From the NCBI GenBank assembly GCA_900758315.1, contig CAAERF010000307.1, positions 1 to 11,343 of the forward strand: DNA of 11,343 nt, in the 5' to 3' direction. The DNA comes from an uncultured Oscillospiraceae bacterium. Its GTDB lineage: Bacteria > Bacillota > Clostridia > Oscillospirales > Oscillospiraceae. Under the pieces are notes generated by a model. The model was not told the origin of the DNA. It ran no database searches and saw only the letters and a list, made by a program, of their open reading frames with translations. Positions 1-7,986 of this stretch are shown here, in pieces (within the stretch, counting starts at the first letter, position 1; each line of letters starts with the position of its first letter). Both the position numbers and the translations under genes were made by a program.

Positions 1-518
1 TGGATCATTTTGAGGGGATCGTCATCATCGTTTCCCATGACCGGTATTTTCTCGACCGGACGGTGAGCCGGATTTTCGCCTTCGAAGAGGGCGGACATCT
101 GCAGCAGTACGAAGGCAATTACAGCGATTATGCGCTGCGTAAAAGTATGGAGGCGCAGGAATTTGACAGCATAGCAGAAGTCGGAAACGGCGGCAGAAAA
201 GAAACCTCAGGGGAAAAGAGTGAGTCTGCAAGGGCAACCTGGAAAAAGCCTGCGCGGAAGCTGAAATTTACCTATCAGGAACAGAAGGATTATGATACGA
301 TTGAACAGGAGATGGCAGATCTGGAAGATTTGGTCTGTCGACTGGATGAGGATATTCTGAAAGCGGCGACGGACTTTGTCCGTTTAAACGAGCTGTCGAA
401 GCAAAAGGAAGAAGCTTCTGCAAAGCTCGAAGAAAAAATGGAGCGGTGGATGTATCTGGAAGAAAAAGCTGCCAGAATTGAAGCCGGAGAACTGGAGGAG
501 AACACAGAAAATGAGTAA
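1..518 (+). CDS. ABC-F family ATPase, C-terminal part (5' end outside window)
   Basis: The reading frame is open from base 3, giving 171 visible residues. Near the visible start is SHDRYFLD (visible residues 11-18), the H-loop of the second ATPase domain in ABC-F proteins, followed by the usual F-EEGGHLQQYEGNYSDY segment. Residues from about 85 onward are charged, heptad-rich and Glu/Lys heavy, matching the coiled-coil C-terminal domain (ABC_tran_CTD) of this family. ABC-F proteins are soluble ATPases without membrane domains. They act on the ribosome as translation factors or, in some members, as antibiotic resistance proteins. Which subgroup this is cannot be told, because the linker between the ATPase domains lies outside the window. 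The stop overlaps the start of the next gene by 8 nt, so the two are probably translationally coupled. Base composition is higher in GC than the MFS gene downstream and fits resident chromosome. Confidence 0.93.
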   Translation, partial: DHFEGIVIIVSHDRYFLDRTVSRIFAFEEGGHLQQYEGNYSDYALRKSMEAQEFDSIAEVGNGGRKETSGEKSESARATWKKPARKLKFTYQEQKDYDTIEQEMADLEDLVCRLDEDILKAATDFVRLNELSKQKEEASAKLEEKMERWMYLEEKAARIEAGELEENTENE

Positions 519-1386
519 GAAACTGGAACGTAACGACCCGTGCTGGTGCGGCAGCGGCAAAAAGTACAAGAATTGCCACATGCGGTTCGATGAAAAGATT
601 CATGGCTTTGAGCTGGAAGGACATATCGTGCCCGGACATGATATAATCAAGACGCCGGAGCAGATCGAGGGTATCCGGGAGAGCGGTAAATTAAACGTCG
701 CCGTATTGGATTATGTGGCAGAGAATATCCGTGCCGGAATCAGCACAGAGCAGATCAACAAATGGGTTGACGACAAGACCCGTGAACTGGGTGGTATCCC
801 GGCTCCGCTCGGCTATGAGGGCTTCCCGAAGAGCGTTTGTACTTCCATCAACGACGAGGTTTGCCACGGTATTCCGAGTGAGGACGTGATCTTAAAAGAG
901 GGCGATATCATTAACGTCGATGTTTCTACGATTTACAAGGGATATTTCTCCGATTCTTCGAGAATGTTTATCATCGGAAAGACGACGCCGGATAAGGAAA
1001 AGCTCGTGCGGGTTGCAAAGGAGTGCGTGGAAGAGGGCATCAAGGCGGTAAAACCGTGGACATTTCTGGGAGATATGGCAGATGCGGTCAACCGCCATGC
1101 AAAGGAAAACGGCTATAGTATCGTTGTGGACATCGGCGGACATGGCGTTGGACTGGAATTTCATGAAGATCCCTTTGTCAGCTATGTAACGCCAAAGGGG
1201 ACAGAGATGCTGATGGTACCCGGAATGGTATTTACGATTGAGCCGATGGTAAACGCCGGAACAGCTGAAATTTATCAGGACGCCGATAATGGATGGACGA
1301 TTTATACAGATGACGGCAAGCCGTCCGCACAGTGGGAGGTTACCGTTGCGGTAACAGAGGATGGCTGCGAGGTTTTGGTGTGGTAA
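511..1386 (+). CDS. map: Type I methionine aminopeptidase with N-terminal SEC-C zinc motif
   Basis: This enzyme removes the initiator methionine from new proteins in the cytosol. The ATG at 511 was chosen because GGAGGAG lies at 494-500 and translation starts directly with a SEC-C motif, NDPCWCGSGKKYKNCH (C11, C13, C22, H23). The upstream TTG at 478 has no support. The protein is 291 residues. The five metal ligands of the pita-bread fold are visible: D137 (NVDVS), D148 (YFSDSS), H211 (GGHGVG), E244 (FTIEPM) and E276 (QWEVTV); H119 in VCHGIP is the substrate-contacting histidine. SEC-C-bearing forms are common in clostridia alongside a shorter map copy, and the zinc motif may promote ribosome or protein association (inference). 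It overlaps the ABC-F gene by 8 nt. No convincing terminator is visible after the stop, and the low-GC insert begins shortly downstream. Confidence 0.96.
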   Translation: MSKKLERNDPCWCGSGKKYKNCHMRFDEKIHGFELEGHIVPGHDIIKTPEQIEGIRESGKLNVAVLDYVAENIRAGISTEQINKWVDDKTRELGGIPAPLGYEGFPKSVCTSINDEVCHGIPSEDVILKEGDIINVDVSTIYKGYFSDSSRMFIIGKTTPDKEKLVRVAKECVEEGIKAVKPWTFLGDMADAVNRHAKENGYSIVVDIGGHGVGLEFHEDPFVSYVTPKGTEMLMVPGMVFTIEPMVNAGTAEIYQDADNGWTIYTDDGKPSAQWEVTVAVTEDGCEVLVW

Positions 1387-1534
1387 GGTGTTTTTGCAGG
1401 CTTGCCGCCGATAAATAGAAAAATTATTCCATAATCTGATTGTCCAGTAGGATTTATTCTTAAAATCGGCGATGCTAAAAGTCGTACAAAAAGACAAAAT
1501 GTATAAATCACTCTGAACAACAAGGAGATATGAA

Positions 1535-2701
1535 ATGACGACGCTCTTATTACTTGTTATTTACATTGCGTTTATTAGTTTAGGAATTCCTGATTCACTA
1601 TTTGGGACAGCTTGGCCAGCTATTTACTCTGAACTAACTTTGCCCATTTCCTATGGAAGTTTTGTAACAATCATAATATCCTGCGGAACTATTATTTCCA
1701 GTCTTTTAAGTTCACGGTTGCTTGCTCGATTTGGAACTGGATTTATTTGTATATTCAGCACGGCATTAACGGCAATTGCGTTGTTGCTATTTTCCTTTTC
1801 TAATAACTTTTACTTGTTATGCGTCTGCGCCTTACCTCTTGGATTAGGCGCAGGAGCAATCGATATTGCACTTAACAATTACGTTGCCCTCCATTATTCC
1901 GCAATACACATGAGCTTTTTACACTGTTTCTACGGTGTAGGTGTATCGGCCAGCCCATATATCTTATCAAAAATTATTGGATCACAAGGAAACTGGCGCA
2001 CCGGGTACCAAACTGCCGCCAGTATTCAATTTGCAATTCTATTATTATTGATAGCCACAATAACCCTTTGGGGCAAAACTAAGATTTCGGTATCTTCTGC
2101 TTCTGTACGCCATGCATCCGGTCTTTCTTTTCGTACAATGGTCCGGATGCCAGGAGTCAAAGAAATCTGCTGTATGTTTATAACATCTTGCGGAATAGAA
2201 TATACCTGTGGTAATTGGTGCAGTACATTTCTCGTTGAAAATAAAAATATGCCGATTGCCAACGCGGCTCAAGTAGTTATGTTATATTATATTGGCCTTA
2301 CGCTTGGACGATTTTGTTCCGGTTTATTAGCTGTGCGGCTACATAGCTGGAAAATCATTCGATTGGGGCAAATTGTTCTTGGTGCAGGAATTCTCTTGCT
2401 CTTTATGCCTTTCCTGACAACATCCGTTATAGGCTTTTTCTTGATCGGCTTTGGTAACGGGCCGTTATTTCCAAACTTAAACTATTTAACCCCTGAGAAT
2501 TTTGGAGAAAATATTTCTCAAAACATTATGGGAATACAGATGGCAGCTTCGTATCTGGGGATTATGTTGGCACCAGCCGTGTTCGGTATTCTCGGACAAT
2601 GGATTGGGGTATGGTTACTGCCACTCTTTCTCATCTGTTTTTATTTTGTTATGTTGGCTTCACATTCACGGGCAAAACATTTTCTTCAGTCAAATTCCTA
2701 G
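1535..2701 (+). CDS. MFS permease (sugar- or drug-type), 12-TM
   Basis: A 388-residue, strongly hydrophobic protein with about twelve potential membrane segments, for example residues 2-22, 41-60, 68-88, 91-113, 126-148, 160-179, 243-262, 280-298 and 356-376. A degenerate MFS motif A is visible in the loop after segment 2 (SSRLLARFGTGF, residues 59-70). The start LGIPDSLFGTAWPAI and the stretch SFLHCFYGVGVSASPYI resemble clostridial permeases of the FHS/YbjJ-like branch, but the substrate cannot be deduced. The start is supported by AAGGAG at 1522-1527, seven bases before the ATG. Codon use is clearly more AT-rich than in map or the methyltransferase, which suggests acquisition by transfer. 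It stands alone on the plus strand and converges on the ABC exporter genes, sharing the hairpin at 2747-2783. The 148-nt gap upstream holds no hairpin of note; a TTGTCC (1440) and TAAAAT (1461) pair is spaced only 15 bp, so no promoter is called there. Confidence 0.9.
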   Translation: MTTLLLLVIYIAFISLGIPDSLFGTAWPAIYSELTLPISYGSFVTIIISCGTIISSLLSSRLLARFGTGFICIFSTALTAIALLLFSFSNNFYLLCVCALPLGLGAGAIDIALNNYVALHYSAIHMSFLHCFYGVGVSASPYILSKIIGSQGNWRTGYQTAASIQFAILLLLIATITLWGKTKISVSSASVRHASGLSFRTMVRMPGVKEICCMFITSCGIEYTCGNWCSTFLVENKNMPIANAAQVVMLYYIGLTLGRFCSGLLAVRLHSWKIIRLGQIVLGAGILLLFMPFLTTSVIGFFLIGFGNGPLFPNLNYLTPENFGENISQNIMGIQMAASYLGIMLAPAVFGILGQWIGVWLLPLFLICFYFVMLASHSRAKHFLQSNS

Positions 2702-2746
2702 TACATATCCAATTCTGTATGGACAACTAAACAAAACGGACCAAAA

Positions 2747-2783
2747 GCCCCTGTCCGATGGTACGAATCTGTTGGACAGGGGC
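2747..2783 (-). terminator. Rho-independent terminator of the ABC exporter operon, possibly bidirectional
   Basis: A perfect 10-bp stem GCCCCTGTCC / GGACAGGGGC (2747-2756 and 2774-2783) encloses a 17-nt loop. Read on the minus strand, the stem follows the ABC gene stop by 10 nt and is followed by TTTTGGTCCGTTTTG, a serviceable U-rich tract. Read on the plus strand, it is followed only by ATCTTTG, so termination of the MFS transcript would be weaker. Confidence 0.85.
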
Positions 2784-2793
2784 ATCTTTGTAG

Positions 2794-4656
2794 TTATTCT
2801 GTGTAATATTGTGCCTGCGCATTCCAAAGTTCATAATACTTGCCGTTTTCGTCTGCTACCAGTTCGGCGTGTGTGCCTTGCTGGATCACAGCACCCTCGT
2901 GGAATACAGCGATTTCATCGCAGAATTTGCAAGAGGACAGACGGTGAGAGATATAGATAGCCGTTTTATCACCTGCGATCTCATCGAACTTTGAATAGAT
3001 CTCCGCTTCCGCAATCGGGTCAAGTGCTGCGGTCGGCTCGTCGAGGATAATAAACGGTGCATCCTTATAAAGCGCACGGGCAATGGCGATTTTCTGTGCT
3101 TCACCGCCCGAAACGTCAACTCCATCTTCATATACTCCCTTATAGAGTGTTGTATCAAGTCCCTTTTCCATCGTAGCAAGTCTGTCACCGAAGCCTGCAT
3201 CCAACAGCGCCTTGCGTACTCGCTCCCGGTCATAGTTCATACTTCCCGCAACATTGTTTCCCAAAGGCTGACTTATAAGCTGAAAGTCTTGGAACACCAC
3301 GGAGAAGATGTTTATGTAATCGTCATAGCGATACTTGCGAATGTCGATGCCGTTAAGTAGAATTTGCCCCTCTTGTGGATCGTACAGGCGGCACAGCAAT
3401 TTAATAAATGTGGTTTTGCCGCTGCCATTTTCGCCCACGACAGCAAGTCGCTTGCCAACCTTGAACTTCATATTCACGTGGCGAAGCGCCCAAATATCGC
3501 TGCCGGGATACTTGAAGGACACATCTTTAAATTCCACTTCGTATCTACGATCAGATCTTTTTTCGGTAGTGAGGCTACCTTGGTACATAGCGTTCGGAAT
3601 GTCAAGAAACTCAAAGGTCTTATCCAAGTAACCGGTGTTTGTCTCCAATGTTCCAAGCAAACCTGTTAAAGAAAACACATTGGCAACCATTGCGGTAGCT
3701 GCGCCCACATACTGCGTAATGCTTCCGACATCAAATGCACCGCCCCAAGCTTTTAGACAAGTAAACACATAGATAGAGCCGGTGATGAGAGTAGTAATAC
3801 ACACACCCAAGCTGGCATATATCCCCATTTTTCCTTGTGCTTGTCTGCCGATAGGACCATTCACACCAAAAGTAGAATTGGTACTCCAATATGCACGAAC
3901 AAGGTTTTGCTGATTGTTCATTCGGATGTCTACGCTACGTTCCTTATCCATTCCAATGAATCCGAAATGCCTAAACAAACGATTTCCAAAGGTAGCTTCT
4001 TCAGCGTAGTTGCTCCAACACTTTGTTGCAATTGCGCTGAGTTTACCGGCAAGGATACTGACACCAATCATAATAACCGCAAAGAAAAGTATAAACAAAG
4101 GATTATTTAATGTTGCAAGCCAACCGGAATCATTCGGCACAGGTGAGGAAAACAAGGTGATTGTCAATGCAATTCCGCTGAAAATACCAATCACACTTAT
4201 CATAAAACTTTCATATACTTCTTGAACCATCATCAATCCCCAATCGGCCCAATTTTCGTTTTGCTGGATCTGTGCTCGAAGATCATGGTTCTCCTGTTTA
4301 TCAAGTTCTGAAAAGTCGAGAGAAAACATTTTGTGAATAAACAAAATTTCTTTTCTTCCCCACAGATCATTAAGCAGAGTGTTATAACGACGTTGCAGAA
4401 AGGCTTTCAAGATAGATACAACGCCAACACATAAGACCCCTGCAATTACCCATTTCCATAGGATGTCTGCTCTGCGCAGGGTTGCGAGTTCTGTCAATAT
4501 CTGTGCTGAAAAGAAAACCGAGATATAAGGGAAAATAGCGCTGAAGAAGCAATGCAATGTCAAAAGTGGAAAGAACTTAGGAGATACCTTGTGGAGTTCC
4601 TTGATGCCACGCAAATGAGAAGAAACTGCATGGCGTATTGTTACTTTTTCTTTCAT
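2794..4656 (-). CDS. ABC exporter half-transporter (TMD-NBD), second gene of the pair
   Basis: A 620-residue fusion of an exporter-type membrane domain (roughly residues 30-345, with hydrophobic stretches near 30-50, 66-84, 150-170, 186-205, 280-300 and 318-335) to an ATPase domain. Visible motifs: aromatic A-loop Y383, Walker A GENGSGKTT (408-416), Q-loop Q456, signature VSGGEAQ (515-521, the usual LSGGQ altered at the first and last positions), Walker B FIILDEP with catalytic E540, and switch H571. The start ATG is preceded by AAAGGAG eight bases upstream and lies 2 nt after the stop of the partner gene, so tight coupling and a heterodimer are likely. Such pairs export drugs, peptides or lipids, and no motif fixes the substrate. 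There is no C39 peptidase domain, so it is not a peptide-processing bacteriocin exporter. Base composition is intermediate between the MFS gene and the flanks. Confidence 0.95.
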   Translation of the reverse strand: MKEKVTIRHAVSSHLRGIKELHKVSPKFFPLLTLHCFFSAIFPYISVFFSAQILTELATLRRADILWKWVIAGVLCVGVVSILKAFLQRRYNTLLNDLWGRKEILFIHKMFSLDFSELDKQENHDLRAQIQQNENWADWGLMMVQEVYESFMISVIGIFSGIALTITLFSSPVPNDSGWLATLNNPLFILFFAVIMIGVSILAGKLSAIATKCWSNYAEEATFGNRLFRHFGFIGMDKERSVDIRMNNQQNLVRAYWSTNSTFGVNGPIGRQAQGKMGIYASLGVCITTLITGSIYVFTCLKAWGGAFDVGSITQYVGAATAMVANVFSLTGLLGTLETNTGYLDKTFEFLDIPNAMYQGSLTTEKRSDRRYEVEFKDVSFKYPGSDIWALRHVNMKFKVGKRLAVVGENGSGKTTFIKLLCRLYDPQEGQILLNGIDIRKYRYDDYINIFSVVFQDFQLISQPLGNNVAGSMNYDRERVRKALLDAGFGDRLATMEKGLDTTLYKGVYEDGVDVSGGEAQKIAIARALYKDAPFIILDEPTAALDPIAEAEIYSKFDEIAGDKTAIYISHRLSSCKFCDEIAVFHEGAVIQQGTHAELVADENGKYYELWNAQAQYYTE

Positions 4657-4658
4657 AT

Positions 4659-6482
4659 TCAGAACTCCTTTCCTTCCTGGTAATAGCGGCTCTGTACTTC
4701 AAATAGATTTGCATATTCGCCGCCCAAAGCAAGCAAACTCTCGTGTGTGCCTTCTTCTTTTACGCCACCGTCCGCAACAAAGATAATTCGGTCACAAAAG
4801 CGGGTAGATGCCAAACGGTGTGAAATGAACATAGATGTTTTTCCCTGCGTCATCTCGCTGTATTTCATATAAATATCGTTTTCCGCTATGGGATCAAGCG
4901 CCGCTGTAGGTTCATCCAAAAGCAGAATCGGTCCATCCTTGTAGAGCGCTCTTGCCAACATCAATCGCTGCGTCTGACCGCCGGAGAACAAGACGCCATC
5001 CAGGTACACCTCACGTCCCACATGAGTCTGCATACCTTTTGGCAGCTTCTCGATTGTAGTTGTTAAGCCCGCCTTTTCCACACAATCCGCAATTTTGTCA
5101 TAATCGATACCTTCTGTGGTTTGAGCAATTTCTTCGGCTACCGTGACATCCAATACGGAGAACTCCTGGAACACCGCACTAAACAGATCATAGTAGCTTC
5201 TGCGGTTGAAGCCACGAACGTCCTTTCCGTTTAACAGAACAAGACCTTCTGTCGGGTCTAACAATCCGCACAGAAGCTTGACCAAGGTAGTCTTACCTGC
5301 ACCGTTCAGACCAACGATTGCCAACCTTTCACCGGGATGTACCGTCAAAGTTAATCCGTGAATGGTATCCTTGTCTGCGCCGGGATAACGGTAAGACACA
5401 TTTTCCAGTTTCAACTCGTATCCATCCGCAGCAGGAATTTCTTTGCCTTCCTCAAATTTGAACGGCTCAGGATATTCCAAAAATTCACGAACACAGGAAA
5501 TATCAAGACTCTCCTTGTGGAGGGTGCTCATTTCCTGCATAATACCCATAACCCAAGTGGTGAACGTGGTAACAGCCGTAAAATACAGAAGAAATTCCGA
5601 TACGCTCAACCCTTCATTCAGCGCCATGTTGATGAGATACACATAAGCAATACCGTTACGAGCCATCGTGAGTACCGATTCTGTAATATCAGCAAGAACT
5701 TCGACACGCTCACAGCGCAGAGTAAAGTCTAGGTAAAGATTATGAATCTGATCCAGAAGCTCATTCAGCCAATTCTGTAAGCCAAAGATTCGGATGTCCT
5801 TCGCCAGCTCCACAGATTCGGACTTAGTACGCAGATAATATTTCTTTTGAAAATAGTTTTCTTCTTCATCTCTATGGGCATAGCGCCAGTTATTAGTGTA
5901 TCTGGAAACGAAGAATCCCGCAACGCAAGTAGCAATCACAACAAGAAGAAGCAAGAAATCTATACGGGAAAGAATTGTCAGATAAACGATCAACCCGCCA
6001 ACATTTTTGAGCAGCATAGTGATTGTCTGCCAGATGTGTTCGGTGGCTTGACTATTTCCCTCACACGTCATATGTGCCTTTTCACGCAGCTTAACGAAAT
6101 TTGCATCCAATGTATTTGGATACGAAGTAACATTACACTTCCATGCAATTTTAGCAATGACGGCAGAACGCACATCAACTCGTGGAAATAGTGTGTTTTG
6201 TCTTATATATTCTTTAAATCCGTGCACGATAAAAAGCGCCGCCGTAAATACTCCGATAGTCGTTAGGAGTTCCCACAAAGGAGTTTTCTGCTCAACTCGT
6301 GCCAGCACCTCCGGAGCAATGTATAACTGAACTAAATTGAACAGCACTTCCAAAATAGCGGTAAGGACGCAAAATAATAGAACACGCTTGCCGTTTTTCC
6401 AAGCTATTTTCACCATCCAGCCTACATTTTGGAGGGTGTTGTATTTTGGCTTTTTGGCCTTTTGAATTTTTTCCTTAACCAT
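4659..6482 (-). CDS. ABC exporter half-transporter (TMD-NBD), first gene of the pair
   Basis: The start used is the ATG at 6482 (MVKEKIQ), because AAAGGA sits about ten bases upstream; the frame extends to a TTG at 6518 and an ATG at 6506 that lack such a site. The resulting 607-residue protein has a membrane domain (hydrophobic stretches near 33-53, 70-88, 155-172, 175-193, 270-287 and 295-315) and an ATPase domain. Motifs are A-loop Y366, Walker A GLNGAGKTT (391-399), Q-loop Q439, signature FSGGQTQ (499-505), Walker B ILLLDEP with E524, and switch H555. Both partners keep the Walker B glutamate and the H-loop histidine, so neither site shows the obvious catalytic loss seen in many heterodimeric exporters. 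It lies immediately downstream of the two-component genes across a hairpin, which suggests that the kinase and regulator control its expression. The substrate is unknown. Confidence 0.95.
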   Translation of the reverse strand: MVKEKIQKAKKPKYNTLQNVGWMVKIAWKNGKRVLLFCVLTAILEVLFNLVQLYIAPEVLARVEQKTPLWELLTTIGVFTAALFIVHGFKEYIRQNTLFPRVDVRSAVIAKIAWKCNVTSYPNTLDANFVKLREKAHMTCEGNSQATEHIWQTITMLLKNVGGLIVYLTILSRIDFLLLLVVIATCVAGFFVSRYTNNWRYAHRDEEENYFQKKYYLRTKSESVELAKDIRIFGLQNWLNELLDQIHNLYLDFTLRCERVEVLADITESVLTMARNGIAYVYLINMALNEGLSVSEFLLYFTAVTTFTTWVMGIMQEMSTLHKESLDISCVREFLEYPEPFKFEEGKEIPAADGYELKLENVSYRYPGADKDTIHGLTLTVHPGERLAIVGLNGAGKTTLVKLLCGLLDPTEGLVLLNGKDVRGFNRRSYYDLFSAVFQEFSVLDVTVAEEIAQTTEGIDYDKIADCVEKAGLTTTIEKLPKGMQTHVGREVYLDGVLFSGGQTQRLMLARALYKDGPILLLDEPTAALDPIAENDIYMKYSEMTQGKTSMFISHRLASTRFCDRIIFVADGGVKEEGTHESLLALGGEYANLFEVQSRYYQEGKEF

Positions 6483-6520
6483 AAAACCATCATCCTTTCT
6501 GAGCATAGGATAACACAAAA

Positions 6521-6550
6521 ATTCGTCCCCAGATGATTTTGGGGACGAAT
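6521..6550 (-). terminator. Terminator or attenuator between the two-component genes and the ABC exporter genes
   Basis: A perfect 10-bp inverted repeat ATTCGTCCCC / GGGGACGAAT (6521-6530 and 6541-6550) with a 10-nt loop. On the minus strand the descending arm runs into TTTTTGTG, the form of an intrinsic terminator. It lies 28 nt after the kinase stop, and only 38 nt remain before the exporter start. No good promoter fits in that remainder, so the exporter genes may depend on readthrough, which would make this an attenuator (inference). Confidence 0.75.
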
Positions 6551-6578
6551 CGTCATTTCCAGGTGATGAATTGCAATT

Positions 6579-7241
6579 TTATACCTGCGGAAGCAGTATT
6601 TCCGTTGTAAACGCTCCGTCCTCGCTATTGCGGCTGATATAGCCATCGAGCCGTTCCACAATGGCATCAATACGCACCAAGCCAAAGCCGTGACCTTCTC
6701 CCTTGGTGCTGCGGAAAAGTCTACCTTCCTTTTTCAACTTCTTATCTGCGGTGAAGTTGGTGAAGGAAATATAGAGTTGGGTGCTCTTCATATCCATATA
6801 GACACGAATGAGCCGTTGTTCCTCCGGCAGCTTCACACTTGCTTCGATGGCATTGTCAAAAAGATTGCCGATGATGCAGCACAAATCAATCTCAGAGGAT
6901 TTCAGCTTGACGGGAATATGGGCATCCGCAACCACCGCAATACCCTTGGACTTTGCCAAAGAGATTTTTGAGTTCAGAATCGCATCCGTCATGGGATTAC
7001 CTGTCTTGATAACCGTATCCACGGTAGTCAAATCTTCGTCCAGCAGGTCAAGATAGTTCTTGATAGCTTCCCAATTTTCTGTGGCGGCGTAGGCTTTCAT
7101 CGTCTGAATGTGATTGCGGTAATCGTGCCGCCAACCACGAATCTGTCGATACATATTATCAACTTCACGATAATGCGTTTCAATCAGCTCGTGCTGATAG
7201 GATTCAATTTGTTTTTCTATGCGCTTTGAAAATAATCCCAT
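6579..7241 (-). CDS. Soluble GHKL-type sensor histidine kinase
   Basis: A 220-residue kinase that should phosphorylate the LytTR regulator encoded just upstream. The ATG at 7241 (MGLFSKRIEK) is preferred to the in-frame GTG at 7250 because AGGTGA lies five bases before it. Residues 5-75 form a helical dimerisation/phosphoacceptor region with RHDYRNH, where H39 is the likely phosphorylation site. The ATPase domain has the N-box NLFDNAIEA (126-134) and the G-box GHGFGL (183-188) of the HATPase_c_5/AgrC-like group. There is no transmembrane segment or recognisable sensor domain, so it either responds to a cytosolic cue or is controlled by a partner, perhaps the exporter downstream (inference). 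The length is normal for this short soluble subgroup, so it is not obviously a truncation of an AgrC-type membrane kinase. The gene begins 5 nt after the regulator's stop. Confidence 0.93.
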   Translation of the reverse strand: MGLFSKRIEKQIESYQHELIETHYREVDNMYRQIRGWRHDYRNHIQTMKAYAATENWEAIKNYLDLLDEDLTTVDTVIKTGNPMTDAILNSKISLAKSKGIAVVADAHIPVKLKSSEIDLCCIIGNLFDNAIEASVKLPEEQRLIRVYMDMKSTQLYISFTNFTADKKLKKEGRLFRSTKGEGHGFGLVRIDAIVERLDGYISRNSEDGAFTTEILLPQV

Positions 7242-7246
7242 CTGCT

Positions 7247-7945
7247 TCACCTCATGTTAATAATCGCTCGATTGATACCGTCATAAGCTCCTCTGGGCAA
7301 AGGAATGGCAGTTCCGTCAACGAGCTTAATTTCTGATTTGGTTACACGGCTGATCTGCGTCAGATTGATGATCGCAGAACGCCCGACACGGTAGAAACGT
7401 TCATCGAGCTGCTTTTCTAGTTCTCCGAGGGTCATTTTTACCGTCGTATCAGACAAGGCGTGTATTGTAACATAGTTTCCAAACACATCAGCGTACCGAA
7501 TTTGATAAATCGGCAAACGCAGCATTTCTCCGCCGATCTCAAAATTCAATACCGTTTCATTTTTTTGCAGTTTCTCAGCAGCACGGTCAAGGACAGAACA
7601 GAGTTTTTCTTCCTTGACAGGCTTCATCAGATAGTGGAGTGCAGCTACCTCGTAGCCCTCCGAGATATAGTCGGAGTAGCCCGTGATGAACACGATCTGA
7701 ACAATATCGTTGTTCTTGCGAAGCTGCTTCGCCATCGTCACACCGTCCATATCACCCATTTCAATATCCAGGAGCAGAATATCGTAGTCACTTTCCTCAG
7801 CATAGTGGAATAGGAAGTTTTCAGCAGACGTGAAAGTATCAGTATGTACCACCTGACCAGCTCCCGCTGCCCAACGGTTCACCATATTCAAAACATATTC
7901 TCTGTCTGCATCCGAATCGTCGCAGATTGCAATTTTATATTTCAT
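7247..7945 (-). CDS. LytTR-family response regulator
   Basis: A 232-residue regulator with a receiver domain (about 1-120) and a LytTR DNA-binding domain (about 132-230). The receiver shows the acidic pair D9/D10, phosphoacceptor D60 in YDILLLDIEMGDMDG, T88 and K108 in the MKP motif. The LytTR domain shows IRYADVFGNYVTIH and the FYRVGRSAIINL segment. The ATG at 7945 is used because GAGG lies eight bases upstream; the TTG one codon earlier is unlikely. LytTR regulators bind paired direct repeats upstream of export, toxin or signalling genes; I could not recognise such repeats before the exporter genes. The gene follows the sigma-like gene by 41 nt without a visible terminator, so it is probably part of the same transcript. 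Confidence 0.95.
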   Translation of the reverse strand: MKYKIAICDDSDADREYVLNMVNRWAAGAGQVVHTDTFTSAENFLFHYAEESDYDILLLDIEMGDMDGVTMAKQLRKNNDIVQIVFITGYSDYISEGYEVAALHYLMKPVKEEKLCSVLDRAAEKLQKNETVLNFEIGGEMLRLPIYQIRYADVFGNYVTIHALSDTTVKMTLGELEKQLDERFYRVGRSAIINLTQISRVTKSEIKLVDGTAIPLPRGAYDGINRAIINMR

Positions 7946-7986
7946 CAAAATAACCTCGTGTTGTAAAATATCTCATTTATACTCAA

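Noticed and set aside
478..510. TTG start giving an 11-residue extension of the methionine aminopeptidase
   Set aside because: It lies inside the ABC-F gene without a ribosome binding site, and the ATG at 511 follows GGAGGAG and opens directly into the SEC-C motif.
1436..1466. Candidate promoter for the MFS gene (TTGTCC and TAAAAT)
   Set aside because: The spacing is only 15 bp and both boxes are imperfect, so it is not better than chance in this AT-rich gap.
5847..6191. Plus-strand open frame opposite the first ABC gene
   Set aside because: It is a shadow of a strongly supported ABC membrane domain, with no ribosome binding site and no domain resemblance.
6483..6518. Upstream starts (TTG 6518, ATG 6506) for the first ABC gene
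   Set aside because: Neither has a ribosome binding site, and the extension would run through the AAAGGA that serves the ATG at 6482.
6483..6600. LytTR binding repeats upstream of the ABC exporter genes
   Set aside because: I looked for a pair of similar 9-bp direct repeats spaced by about one helical turn and found none convincing.
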